Shown here: one piece after another, positions 33,316 to 42,189 of the stretch
Layout of the letters: the number at the start of each line of letters is the position of its first letter
How positions within the stretch are numbered: position 1 is the stretch's first letter
Assembly (NCBI RefSeq): GCF_000938305.1
Contig: NZ_JYMT01000036.1
Coordinates: forward strand, 62,001-126,000
Source of the DNA: Bradyrhizobium sp. LTSP885
Lineage (GTDB): Bacteria; Pseudomonadota; Alphaproteobacteria; Rhizobiales; Xanthobacteraceae
Direction: 5' to 3'
Length of the DNA: 64,000 bases
Notes under the pieces: model-generated
What the model saw: only the letters and a program-made list of their open reading frames with translations
What the model was told of the DNA's origin: nothing
Database searches by the model: none
Made by a program: the position numbers and the translations under genes

Positions 33316-35685
33316 TCAGGCGATCTTCTCCTCCCGCAGGGTAAGCACCGGAACCGGCTTGCCGATGGCGTAGCCTTGGACGTAGTCGACCCCGATCAGG
33401 CGCAGCTCGTCGAGGATGGCGAGGCTTTCGACGAACTCCGCGACCACCTGCTTCTGCATGATTTTCGCGGTCTTGGTGATCATTTCGACCATCGCCCGAT
33501 CGACCTTGCTGTGCAGGATCTCCTTCACGAACGAGCCGTCGATCTTGATGAAATCGACTGGCAGGTGCTTCAGATAGGCGATCGACGACATGCCGGTGCC
33601 GAAATCGTCGAGCGAGAAGCTGCAGCCGATCTCCCGCAGCCGCGCGATGAATGTCTGTGCGTCGTCCAGATTGGCAATCGCGCTGGTCTCGGTGATCTCG
33701 AAGCACACCATCGTCGGCGGCACGTCATATTGCGCAAACAGCTCGGTGACGAAGTCGACAAACTCACCGTCGCCGATGGTGGCGCCGGAGAGGTTGATGG
33801 CGTAGCCCGCGACCTTGCGCAGGGTGTGCTTGCGCTCCGCGATGATCTCGAAGGCGCGGCGCACCACCCAGCGGTCGATCAACGGCATCAAGCCGTAGCG
33901 CTCGGCGGCAGGCAGGAAGCTGCCGGGCGACACAAGGGCGCCGCTCTCGTCGCGCAGCCGCAGCAGCAGTTCGCGCCGCTCCTGGCCCTTCAGCACACCG
34001 CCTATCGGACGGATTTCCTGCTCGTAGAGACAGAAGCGCTCCTCGTCCAATCCCTTGCGGATGCGCTGGACCCAGTTCATCTCGGCGACACGCACCGTCA
34101 TGTCGGTGTCTGACGGACGGTGTTCCTGGACGCGGTTGCGTCCCTTGTCCTTGGCAAGGAAGCAGGCGACGTCGGCAAGCCGCAGCGCGTCCTGCACGCC
34201 GGCGCAATCGTCCAGCCGGACCAGACCGATGCTCGCGCTGATCCGGAAGCCCGAGCTCTCATAAACGAAGCTCGACTGCTCGACCACGGCCCTCAGCCGC
34301 TCCGCGACATCGGAGGCGGTTTCATGCCCGCTCGCGCCAGCCTCGCGCAGCAGGATGCCGAACTCGTCGCCGCCGAGACGCGCGACCAACCCGCTGCCAC
34401 CGACCTCGCCCGCCAGCAGCTTGGCCACCTGTTTCAGCAGCCGGTCGCCGGCCATATGGCCGCAGGTATCGTTGATGATCTTGAACTGGTCGAGATCGAT
34501 CAGCATCAGATCGGCGCTTCCCGACATCGATTTGTGAAGCTCGAACTCGAACTGCCGCCGGTTGGCGAGCCCGGTGAGGGCGTCATGCGACGCGGCCCAT
34601 GCCAGCTCCTCAACCAGCCGGCGCTCCGCCGTCATGTCGTGAATGATCATGACGCGGCCGGCCCAGTCGCCAACATGCGTGATCGGAGTCTCGACAACCG
34701 AGACCGGGACGCTGGACTGATCGGGCCGCAGCAGAAGCCGCTGCCGCGGCTGGCTTTCACCGTCGGCCTCGGTGGTCCGGAACGATCCCTGTACCGGCTG
34801 CTCGGCGATGCTGAACAAGGACGCGACGGGCCGGTCGGTCGCGTCTTGCCCTGCCGTAATCAGGCGCTGCGCGGCGGGATTCATATAGCTGACGCGGTCG
34901 TCCGGCGTCGTCACGATCACGGCGTCGCCGATCGAGGCCAGGGTGAGCTGGGCGCGCTCCTTCTCCTCGGCAAGCGCGGTCTCGGCCAGCCAGCGCCGCA
35001 GCAACATCCGCCGCGTGTGGACCAGGACGATACCGGCGAGGCACGCCGCAATCACGACATTGATCAGCAGCAGCAGCGAGGAGACCTGGCGCGACGCCTG
35101 TCCCAGGTGATCCGAGAAGTCGACGGCGAGTGTGCTCAGCGCCGCGTCGACAACGCTGATCCGTTCAACCCAGTGCCTGATGGTCGCAGCGGACGGATCG
35201 TGCAGCGCAACGTCGTTGGCGGCCTCGTTCCTGATCTCAATGAGCTGATCGAGCAGCGGATCCGAATTCCGCCATGCCGTCACCGCGCCGGCGACGTGAT
35301 GCATTTGACGGAAGTACTTGAACAGCCAGATCAGGCCGCCAATGTCGTCATCATGATTGCCTGCCTTGGCGAAGGCCGCGCGCGCCGCGGCATCGTTGTT
35401 GCCAGGCGTCTCAAGGGCGAGCCGCGCGACGCGATCGGCCAGCGGCACCGCAATCGCGGCATCGAACTTCCGCAGGTAATCCGGCGCGCCGGTGCTGACA
35501 TAGATCTGCAGGTCGTGGATGGCGTCCTTCTGCCCCTTGGACCAGAAGCTCTCGCCCGCCACATAGGCCCGCACCGCGGACATCACCTGAAGGCTGCCGG
35601 CCGACAGGCTGGCCTGCAGCAGCACGATCGCGATCAGCGGACCAACCACCCGCCATAGTGACCAGCTTCGAAACGAGAAGAACAT
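33316..35685 (-). CDS. Membrane sensor GGDEF-EAL protein with PAS-like domain
   Basis: 789 residues from ATG 35685. Two hydrophobic segments (about 10-35 and 205-230) enclose a periplasmic sensor; then a PAS-like region (TLASIGDAVIVTTPDDRVSYMNPAAQRL). GGDEF: RLGGDEFGIL near residue 437, with no RxxD I-site. The EAL motif reads ELLLRL (near 571); since E-x-L only needs the metal-binding Glu, activity remains possible. NLSG, EITET, DDFGTGMSS, KIDGSF and AEFVES follow, near complete for a phosphodiesterase. Likely a bifunctional c-di-GMP enzyme responding to a periplasmic signal. Confidence 0.9.
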   Translation of the reverse strand: MFFSFRSWSLWRVVGPLIAIVLLQASLSAGSLQVMSAVRAYVAGESFWSKGQKDAIHDLQIYVSTGAPDYLRKFDAAIAVPLADRVARLALETPGNNDAAARAAFAKAGNHDDDIGGLIWLFKYFRQMHHVAGAVTAWRNSDPLLDQLIEIRNEAANDVALHDPSAATIRHWVERISVVDAALSTLAVDFSDHLGQASRQVSSLLLLINVVIAACLAGIVLVHTRRMLLRRWLAETALAEEKERAQLTLASIGDAVIVTTPDDRVSYMNPAAQRLITAGQDATDRPVASLFSIAEQPVQGSFRTTEADGESQPRQRLLLRPDQSSVPVSVVETPITHVGDWAGRVMIIHDMTAERRLVEELAWAASHDALTGLANRRQFEFELHKSMSGSADLMLIDLDQFKIINDTCGHMAGDRLLKQVAKLLAGEVGGSGLVARLGGDEFGILLREAGASGHETASDVAERLRAVVEQSSFVYESSGFRISASIGLVRLDDCAGVQDALRLADVACFLAKDKGRNRVQEHRPSDTDMTVRVAEMNWVQRIRKGLDEERFCLYEQEIRPIGGVLKGQERRELLLRLRDESGALVSPGSFLPAAERYGLMPLIDRWVVRRAFEIIAERKHTLRKVAGYAINLSGATIGDGEFVDFVTELFAQYDVPPTMVCFEITETSAIANLDDAQTFIARLREIGCSFSLDDFGTGMSSIAYLKHLPVDFIKIDGSFVKEILHSKVDRAMVEMITKTAKIMQKQVVAEFVESLAILDELRLIGVDYVQGYAIGKPVPVLTLREEKIA

Positions 35686-35869
35686 GCCCGATGCGCCCAA
35701 CCCGATATTTGTTGGGCAAAGCGTAGGAAGGGCGACTTAACCCCACGTTGCAAAACGCGATGAGTTTGAAACGACTTGGTTGTGGTGAAATTGGCGTGAA
35801 TTTTAACGATCCAGACTTTTGACGATCTGGACTTGGGTGCCAAGATTTGGGTGCAATGCAGCGCCGACC

Positions 35870-36280
35870 TCAGGGACGCAGCGTCGGCGTCGTGTTCGGG
35901 GCCGGCGCCTGCTCCATCTCGGACTCTTCGGGCAACTTGTCGGCATGGACGGCAAGCGGTGTCCCGATCCACAGCGGATCGGCGTGATGATCGCGACGCG
36001 GGTTCGTCGTGTTCGGATGGACCAGGATGCTCAGGCTGCCATGGTTGAGCATCAGCCATGGCACCAGCACGGGAAACAGCTCGGTCGCAAACGCCACCTG
36101 AAACATCGCCTGATCGTGCGGGCCGACCTTGACGTCGTGCCAGCGCCCGAGCGTGACCAGGAAGCGTTCGCCGATCCAGCTGCGCAGGCGCTCCGCCTCG
36201 CCCCGGCTGGTCGCGGGATCGTAATAGACATGGGCGTGGAAACTCGCGATCTCGCCGATCGTCCGTGGCGTGTCCGTCAT
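35870..36280 (-). CDS. DOPA 4,5-dioxygenase family protein
   Basis: 136 residues, starting with AGAGGTGA upstream of ATG 36280. The family pattern is visible: SFHAHVYYD near the start, DVKVGPHDQAMFQVAF in the middle, and WLMLNHGSLSILVHPNTTNPRRDHHADPLWIG near the end. The fold relates to DOPA 4,5-extradiol dioxygenase of plants and fungi and to bacterial homologues. Several conserved His residues (HAH, HD, NHG, HP, DHH) could bind iron. True substrate unknown. It diverges from the unknown gene at 36476 with 195 bases between. Confidence 0.85.
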   Translation of the reverse strand: MTDTPRTIGEIASFHAHVYYDPATSRGEAERLRSWIGERFLVTLGRWHDVKVGPHDQAMFQVAFATELFPVLVPWLMLNHGSLSILVHPNTTNPRRDHHADPLWIGTPLAVHADKLPEESEMEQAPAPNTTPTLRP

Positions 36281-36475
36281 CTCGTCACCTCTATTTTCTC
36301 ACTCAGCCGTGGGCCAGCAGGCAATCGACTGCCGTGACTTAGGAGCGGGGACTTGCCCCGTCAATCCGGCCAAACCCCGCCTGCCCACCGGACCTCTCCC
36401 CTCGCCGCAAATGCCGCATTTGATTTGCCGCATTTTCGATCTAGCCTGCGGCCAGGTTGAGATCGGGGCGTCCCC

Positions 36476-37189
36476 ATGGCCAATTTTGGCTGGACACGCG
36501 TCAAGGACCCTGCACCCGCCGAGGGCGCCGACATCGGCTTCGGCGGCCTCGATGATCCCGTGTCGTTGCTCACCGCACTCGACAAGGCGGTGCCGCGCTA
36601 TCTCGACCTCGTCGACAATGGCGCGCTGGTCTATCCGGCCTGCAAGCGCAAGCCGGGCGACGCACAAGGCGATATCCGCGCGATATGGGAGCACACAAGG
36701 CTGGAAGCGATGCGCTATATCCCAATGGTACCGCGGCAGGACACGTCGCTGCTGGTCGATCCGGCGCGCCAGGCGGAGATGATCGACGCCTTCCTGCGGC
36801 AAAGCCCGCATGAGAACACGGTCATCGATTTCACGGGAACGGCGATCGACGATTACGGGATCGCGATCTACGCCGCGCTGAACTGGCTGAACCATTGCGT
36901 CGCCATCTCGGATGCCGATCCGCATCAATTCTCGGGCACCTTGCGCAGCTTCCGCAAGGTCATGGTCGTCGCACGGCAATGGTGGGCGATCGACGGCGCT
37001 GCCGAGCGTTGCAGGCAAATGCTCGAGGCGCGCGAACGGCCGCCGCTGGTGTTCTTTCTGCTGTGGGCGGAGTGCACCACCCTCGCGCGGGAGATCGCGA
37101 TCGCGGCGGCGCGCGCTTCGGCAGCATCGGACGACATCTCCCGCGTGCGCTCGGCACAGGATCCGGAAGAGCTGGACGCGAAGGGCTAG
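36476..37189 (+). CDS. Conserved-looking hypothetical protein, 237 residues
   Basis: A soluble, Ala/Arg-rich protein beginning MANFGWTRVKD. I do not recognise the family. Notable segments are ALDKAVPRYLDLVDNG, YIPMVPRQDTSLLVDPARQ, a Trp-rich middle (WLNHCVAI, ARQWWAID) and a helical C-terminus. No signal peptide or membrane segment is seen. There is only a poor ribosome site (GGGGCGTC before ATG). Codon usage resembles the neighbours, so it is likely real. It is followed by a 177-base gap and an enoyl-CoA hydratase gene on the same strand. Confidence 0.6.
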   Translation: MANFGWTRVKDPAPAEGADIGFGGLDDPVSLLTALDKAVPRYLDLVDNGALVYPACKRKPGDAQGDIRAIWEHTRLEAMRYIPMVPRQDTSLLVDPARQAEMIDAFLRQSPHENTVIDFTGTAIDDYGIAIYAALNWLNHCVAISDADPHQFSGTLRSFRKVMVVARQWWAIDGAAERCRQMLEARERPPLVFFLLWAECTTLAREIAIAAARASAASDDISRVRSAQDPEELDAKG

Positions 37190-37366
37190 ATCCTGACGCA
37201 ACAGCCCGGGAAGCGCGCGACGCGCGTCAGGTCGTCGTTCCCGGTGGGATGACTTGCCCGCGGCTTTCGCTAGACTTGGAACCACAAGCTGGGGGCCGGG
37301 ACAGCCGGCCTCTGGGTTCGTCATCGCGGCCCTCTCCTCGCTTCCGAACCAGACTGGATCTCCCTC

Positions 37367-38179
37367 ATGCTCAACGTTCCCCACACATCGCTCGCCGACG
37401 GCAAGATCCTGCAAAGCGTGGTCGACGGCGTCGGCGTAATCACCTTCAACAATCCCGACAAGCGCAATGCGATGTCGCTGGAGATGTGGGAGGGCTTTGG
37501 CCAGGCGCTGACCGCGTTGCGCGACGATCCGGGGGTCCGGGTCGTGATTCTCGTGGGCGCCGGCGACAAGGCGTTTGTGTCGGGCGCCGACATCAGCCAG
37601 TTCGAGAAAACCAGGCACAACGCGGAAGCCTCGGAGGAATATTCCCGGCGCAGCGCAGCCCAGCGCGCTTTGTTTGCCGATTACCCCAAGCCGACCATTG
37701 CCTGCATCCGCGGCTTCTGCCTCGGCGGCGGCATGCAGGTTGCGATGGCGGCCGATATCCGCATCTCCGGCGCCAGCGGCCAGTTCGGCATTCCCGCCGC
37801 CAAGCTCGGGATCGCGTATGGCTATGACGGGTTGCGCCATCTGGTCTCGCTGGTCGGCCCGTCCTGGGCGCGGCTGATCATGTACACGGGCATGCGGATC
37901 GATTCCGCGGAAGCGCTGCGGATCGGGCTGGTCGATCGCGTGCTGCCGGATGCCGAGCTGTGGGATGCGACCATGGAGATCGCGCGCACCATCTCGGGCA
38001 ACGCGCCGCTGGCGATCAAGGCCGCCAAGATCACCATCGCGCAGGTGCTGAAGGACCCCGATGACCGCGACATGGCCGCGATCAAGCAGGTCGGCATCGA
38101 TTGCATGGACAGCGAAGATTTCCGCGAAGGCCGCCGCGCCTTCATGGACAAGCGCAAGCCGGAGTTTAGGGGAAGGTAG
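37367..38179 (+). CDS. Enoyl-CoA hydratase/isomerase family protein
   Basis: 270 residues. The crotonase segments are standard: GVITFNNPDKRNAMSLEMW, AFVSGADISQFEK (first oxyanion loop), GFCLGGGMQVAMAADIRIS (second, with Gly-Gly-Gly), and a C-terminal helix ending AFMDKRKPEFRGR. It acts on a CoA ester. It is not related to the short crotonase at 9598 in any local operon; the nearby genes are unrelated, so the pathway is unknown. A palindromic element at 38234 lies after the stop and separates it from the convergent aldo-keto reductase. Confidence 0.9.
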   Translation: MLNVPHTSLADGKILQSVVDGVGVITFNNPDKRNAMSLEMWEGFGQALTALRDDPGVRVVILVGAGDKAFVSGADISQFEKTRHNAEASEEYSRRSAAQRALFADYPKPTIACIRGFCLGGGMQVAMAADIRISGASGQFGIPAAKLGIAYGYDGLRHLVSLVGPSWARLIMYTGMRIDSAEALRIGLVDRVLPDAELWDATMEIARTISGNAPLAIKAAKITIAQVLKDPDDRDMAAIKQVGIDCMDSEDFREGRRAFMDKRKPEFRGR

Positions 38180-38233
38180 GCTCGCTACGTTGTCGTCTCG
38201 GCTTGGTACGCAATTGCGGCGGCATCCACAACT

Positions 38234-38357
38234 GTCGTCCCTGCGAAAGCAGGGACCCATAACCACAGGGTTCTGTTGTTGAAGGAGGCTGTGGCCCCAG
38301 CGTCGCATAAGCAATTCGCATTCATGGTTATGGGTCCCGGGTCAAGCCCGGGACGAC
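38234..38357. repeat. Palindromic intergenic element, GTCGTCCCTGCG type
   Basis: GTCGTCCC at the left pairs with GGGACGAC at the right; nested arms GGGACCCATAACCA and TGGTTATGGGTCCC pair further, giving a large 124-base cruciform. The sequence differs from the other repeats, making this a third class. It lies between convergent genes, a usual place for such elements. Confidence 0.85.
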
Positions 38358-38391
38358 GGCGAGTATGTTGCGCTGCTTGTGAGTCACACGG

Positions 38392-39384
38392 CTACTTATC
38401 GAGCATCTGCATCAGCGCGGCGTTGTAACGATCGCCGCTGACGTTGCCCGGCGCGAACATCTCGGCGATCTCTGCGATCCGCGCCTCGCTGAGGCGGATA
38501 TTCAGCGCGCCCAGATTCTCGGCGAGGAAGGCCAGCGTGTCGCAGCCGCAGGTCGCGATCATGCGCGGGTTGCGGTTGAGCAGCCAGGCCAGCGCGAGCT
38601 GCGCGACGTCGCAGCCGAGCTCGCGCGCGAGTGCGCCAAGCCGGTCCACCAGCGCGACATTCTTTGGAAAATTCTCCGCTGAGAAGCGCGGGAAGTGCCG
38701 GCGCACATCCTTCGGTCCGAGTTGATCGAGGCTGCGCAGCCGGCCCGTCAGCATGCCGCGGCCGAGCGGCGAGAACGCCATCAGCGTGACGCCGAGTTCA
38801 TCGTAGACGTCGAGCATCTCGGCCTCGACGTCGCGGGTCCAGAGCGAATATTCGGCCTGCACCGCCGTGATCGGATGCACCGCGCAGGCGCGCCGCAACG
38901 TCTTTGCCGAGACTTCGCAGAGGCCGAGGGCGCGGACCTTGCCTTGCGCCACGAGTTCGGCCATCGCGCCGACGGTGTCCTCGATCGGAACTTGCGGGTC
39001 CAGCCGGTGCTGGAAATAAAGATCGATATGATCGGTCGCCAGGCGGCGCAGCGACTCGTCGCAGGCCTTGCCGACATAGGCAGGATCGCCGCAGATGCCG
39101 AACCCCTTCTCGGCCCTGATGTAGCCGAACTTCGACGAGATCAGCACCTCATGCCGGCGTCCCCGCAGCGCGGCGGCGACCAGTTGCTCATTGTGCCCCC
39201 AGCTATAGTAATCGGCGGTATCGATCAAGCTGATCCCCTGATCGACCGCGCGGCGGATCACCGCTTTCGATTCATCGTCGGACCGCGCGCCATAGGCGCT
39301 GCTCATGGAGTAGCAGCCGAGCGCCATGGCGGCGGTCTGGACGCCGGTCTGGCCGAGTTGCCGCTGGAAGAATTTATCGCGCAT
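38392..39384 (-). CDS. Aldo/keto reductase
   Basis: 330 residues from ATG 39384, with GGGAGG 8 bases upstream (a TTG at 39402 is the alternative). The catalytic tetrad is visible: DTADYYSWG (Asp and Tyr), SSKFGY (Lys) and FQHRLD (His). An NADPH-binding end segment (CGCDTLAFLAENLGAL) is present. It should reduce an aldehyde or ketone. It lies 90 bases downstream of the VOC gene on the same strand, with which it may share a transcript and the LacI-like site upstream. Confidence 0.9.
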   Translation of the reverse strand: MRDKFFQRQLGQTGVQTAAMALGCYSMSSAYGARSDDESKAVIRRAVDQGISLIDTADYYSWGHNEQLVAAALRGRRHEVLISSKFGYIRAEKGFGICGDPAYVGKACDESLRRLATDHIDLYFQHRLDPQVPIEDTVGAMAELVAQGKVRALGLCEVSAKTLRRACAVHPITAVQAEYSLWTRDVEAEMLDVYDELGVTLMAFSPLGRGMLTGRLRSLDQLGPKDVRRHFPRFSAENFPKNVALVDRLGALARELGCDVAQLALAWLLNRNPRMIATCGCDTLAFLAENLGALNIRLSEARIAEIAEMFAPGNVSGDRYNAALMQMLDK

Positions 39385-39474
39385 GTCTTGTTTGCCTCCC
39401 AACGTCGCAATCAGGGTCTCTCGCCCGGACTGGTCTGATTGCTTTGGTTTGCCGGCACGCTCCTGCCAAACCGC

Positions 39475-40008
39475 TCAACGGCTCTTCACGTCGCGGATCG
39501 GATCGGAGCCGTCCCAGCTCTGGGCCTCCTGCCGGACGCGCTCGAAGAAGCGCCCCTTGCTGCCGCTGATGTCTGATATTTCGATGATCGTTCCCGGATG
39601 GGCCTCGGTGTCGAAATAGGCGAAGCGACCCTGCTCGCCGCCGATCTGGCCCTCGTGCCCGACCTTGTAACCGAGCGACAGCGCGCGGTCGTAGAGCGCC
39701 TGGTAATTCCTGGTCCAGAACGACATGTGCTGCAGGCCCTCACGGCCGGCCGCGAGGAATTCCTTGTACATCGAGGGCGCATCATTGCGCTGCTGGATCA
39801 GTTCGATCTGCAGATCGCCCGAATTCGCCAGCGCGATGCTCATCTCCACGTCGGACGCCTTGCCACGGTGGCGGAAGTAATCGGTCTTGACGCGATCGAT
39901 GTAGTACCAGGGACCGACGCCTATCACCTTGACCCAGTGATCCATTGCGGCATGGATGTCGCGCACGACGTACCCGTTCTGGCAGACGGCTCCGAAGATG
40001 CGGCTCAT
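39475..40008 (-). CDS. VOC-family protein (methylmalonyl-CoA epimerase-like)
   Basis: 177 residues from ATG 40008. The start is CQNGYVVRDIHAAMDHWVKVIGVGPW, the usual first beta-alpha of the vicinal-oxygen-chelate fold, and the second half has GLQHMSFWTRNYQALYDRAL and EAHPGTIIEISD, where Glu is a likely metal ligand. The His in GLQHMSFW and the earlier Gln or His positions would complete the site. Function unknown. It heads a probable two-gene unit with the aldo-keto reductase. The start lies 119 bases downstream of a LacI-type palindrome at 40127. Confidence 0.82.
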   Translation of the reverse strand: MSRIFGAVCQNGYVVRDIHAAMDHWVKVIGVGPWYYIDRVKTDYFRHRGKASDVEMSIALANSGDLQIELIQQRNDAPSMYKEFLAAGREGLQHMSFWTRNYQALYDRALSLGYKVGHEGQIGGEQGRFAYFDTEAHPGTIIEISDISGSKGRFFERVRQEAQSWDGSDPIRDVKSR

Positions 40009-40455
40009 GAGGTTTTCCTCTTCGTCGTTCTTGTCGGTGACGCATCGGTCGTGCAGGCCGCCGCGATTGGACCCGTCTTCAAACGGCCGGTGTCTCCTCG
40101 TTGTTATCACCGGCTATAGTAGTTTCTGGAAACGTTTTCAATATTGTCCTTCAATCGTCTCACAAGCTATTGATATTGATAAATTATCTTCAAGGAACCG
40201 ATACGTGTACTACGATCGCTGCAAGGCCGCTGATACGCGGTAAGTTACCTGCCGACCGCTTCCTCGTGCGCCATTTTGCACGCCACCGCGCGCCTGAGAT
40301 CGGGTCGACGAATCTACCCGCAGGGTGTGTCTTCACAAATCTCGGCGCGGCTGATGTCCGCTGTCCCGCTGAAAGCGGCGCGACAGCATATCGCGCCTAT
40401 GGTCCGAGTTGGGCCAGAATCGAACATTCAGGCTGAGGCGTGCGCCACCGCTAAC
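40009..40455. other. 447-base intergenic region with a LacI-like site
   Basis: No reliable coding frame. The part at 40100-40220 is AT-rich and looks like a promoter for the minus-strand VOC gene; it holds the palindrome at 40127. At about 40350-40390 there is a hairpin-prone stretch (GTCCGCTGTCCCGCTGAAAGCGG). Short open frames here lack a ribosome site and codon bias. Confidence 0.55.
40127..40140. promoter_or_regulatory. LacI-type operator candidate TGGAAACGTTTTCA
   Basis: A 14-bp near palindrome (one mismatch) with the central CG and TGAAA-like arms typical of LacI/GalR regulators. It sits 119 bases upstream of the VOC start, in an AT-rich promoter-like stretch. The matching regulator gene is not in the window. 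Confidence 0.5.
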
Positions 40456-40929
40456 CTACTTCTTCGCTTGTTCAATCTTGACCGTGCTGGTCGGACCGAT
40501 AGTCGTCGCGTGAAGAACCACCTCGCCGTCCTTTGCCATCGCGTAATGGGAGATCTTCGCTGGTTCAATCAAGAACGAGCCGGGTGGGTATGCCTTGAAT
40601 TTACTTTCATCCCACTGATCACCGTTCGCGTAATACAAGGTGCCCGACACAACGATGGCCGTTCGTGTCTCACCATGCCAATGCGGCATGATCTTGAAGC
40701 CAGCTGGGATTCTCACCCGCTCCGAAAGTAATCCCGCTTTTTTCGGGTCGCCATAGAGGGTAGCGATCCCCACCGCTCCGACTTGTCCCTCGAAATGAAT
40801 GTCCTGAGGAAGCGTTGCGACAACCGCATCCTGGGCAAAAGCCGACATCGATCCGCCCAGCGTGAGAAACGCCGCAGTCGCAAGGCCAATCAATGAAGGT
40901 GCCAGCCTTGTAGAAATTGCGTACGTCAT
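40456..40929 (-). CDS. Secreted single-domain cupin protein
   Basis: 157 residues from ATG 40929, with AAGGATC upstream. The N-terminus is a Sec signal peptide (STRLAPSLIGLATAAFLTLGG, cleavage near AFAQD). The single cupin shows MPHWHGETRTAIVVSGTLYYANG (motif 1: two His and a Glu-like Thr position) and PPGSFLIEPAKISHYAM (motif 2: last His). The enzyme would act in the periplasm on an unknown substrate, perhaps with a metal. It appears to be a single gene. Confidence 0.85.
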   Translation of the reverse strand: MTYAISTRLAPSLIGLATAAFLTLGGSMSAFAQDAVVATLPQDIHFEGQVGAVGIATLYGDPKKAGLLSERVRIPAGFKIMPHWHGETRTAIVVSGTLYYANGDQWDESKFKAYPPGSFLIEPAKISHYAMAKDGEVVLHATTIGPTSTVKIEQAKK

Positions 40930-41202
40930 TTCTCGATCCTTCGTGGGTCGGCGGTTGGACCCGGAGGGCACCGGTCTCAGACCCGCGATTGCGGGGCCAA
41001 GCTACACCGCGGGCCTGATGCAAGATAGCGTCGCCCAACCCTGTGGAAAACCTGTGGGGTTACGGTGACAGTGCACTTTACCTTGTCCGGCAGAGATCCC
41101 GACATGGCGCGATCTCGCAATCTCAAAAGCGGCAATGCTCTGATTGAACAGAACGGTTCTGCTGACTCACCAACAGCAGACATCTAATGCGTGCACGCCC
41201 TC

Positions 41203-41985
41203 CTAGCTCTTCTCGCTGACCGGCACCGTGTAGTTCAGGATCAACCGCCCGCCGTCCGGATAGATCGTCTGCCCGGTGATGTAGGACGCATCGTCGCTGG
41301 CGAGAAACGCCACGACGGAGGCGACCTCGCTCGGCTCGCCGCAGCGGCCGGCCGGGGTCCGCGACAGCACGCTGCGCCGCGCCTCATCGGACGTGAGGAT
41401 CGCGGTCGCCACCATCTCGGTCAGGATCGTGCCGGGCCCGACGGCGACGACGCGGATGCCGTGCGGAGCCAGCGCCACCGCAGCTACCGAGGTCAGCTGC
41501 TTCATCGCGCCCTTGGACATCGCGTAGGTGGCAAGCGAGGGGATCGCCAGCAGCGCGTTGACCGAGGACATGTTGACCACGACCCCACCGCCGCCCTGCG
41601 CGATCATCTGGCGGGCCGCCGCCTGGACGCCGAAGAACGCGCCCTTGAGGTTGATCCCCATCACGTCGTCGAACTCGGCCTCGGTGATCTCGAGGAAATC
41701 GCGGTTGCGCGCCACGCCGGCATTGTTGACCATGACGTCGAGTCCGCCGAACTCCTTGACCGCCGCGGCGACGACCCGATCGACATCGGCGCGCTTGCTG
41801 ACATCAGCCTCGACGGTGCGCAGCTCATTGGGATGCCCGAGTTCGCCGGCCGTCTTGACGAGCGCGGTGCCGTCGACATCCGAGATGACGACCTTGGCGC
41901 CGTCGGCGAGGAAGCGCTCGGCGCAGGCCCTGCCGATGCCGCGCGCTGCGCCCGTGATGGCGATCACCTTGCCGGAAAATTTCAT
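41203..41985 (-). CDS. Short-chain dehydrogenase/reductase
   Basis: 260 residues, with CCAGGAGGC before ATG 41985. The cofactor motif TGAARGIG is at residues 11-18; NNAG near 89; catalytic Ser in NMSSVNA; YAMSK holds the Tyr and Lys. The Asp after the second strand (ISDVDG) suggests NAD(H) preference. C-terminal PDGGRLILNYTVPV is typical. It oxidises or reduces a hydroxyl or keto group of unknown substrate. It stands alone between the cupin and the plsY remnant. Confidence 0.92.
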   Translation of the reverse strand: MKFSGKVIAITGAARGIGRACAERFLADGAKVVISDVDGTALVKTAGELGHPNELRTVEADVSKRADVDRVVAAAVKEFGGLDVMVNNAGVARNRDFLEITEAEFDDVMGINLKGAFFGVQAAARQMIAQGGGGVVVNMSSVNALLAIPSLATYAMSKGAMKQLTSVAAVALAPHGIRVVAVGPGTILTEMVATAILTSDEARRSVLSRTPAGRCGEPSEVASVVAFLASDDASYITGQTIYPDGGRLILNYTVPVSEKS

Positions 41986-42189
41986 GAGAGTGCCTCCTGG
42001 ATATCACTTCGCGCGAACCGCCCGGGCTGGACGGACGCAGGATTGCGGCCCGAGCAATAGCCCATCACGCGGCGTCAGGGAACGCGGCGGATTCGCTGTG
42101 AGGTGCGAAACAGGCAGAAGCTGATTTCGATGTCCCACTCCGCCTCGCGCGCGGAGCAGGCGGCCGTCGGCCGTCCCGGGGGGCACGCA

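Noticed and set aside
34120..35658. 512-codon plus-strand open frame over the second GGDEF-EAL gene
   Set aside because: Shadow of the minus-strand gene; no motif.
40101..40436. Short plus-strand frames in the 447-base gap
   Set aside because: No ribosome site, biased codons or recognisable protein; probably intergenic repeat remnant.
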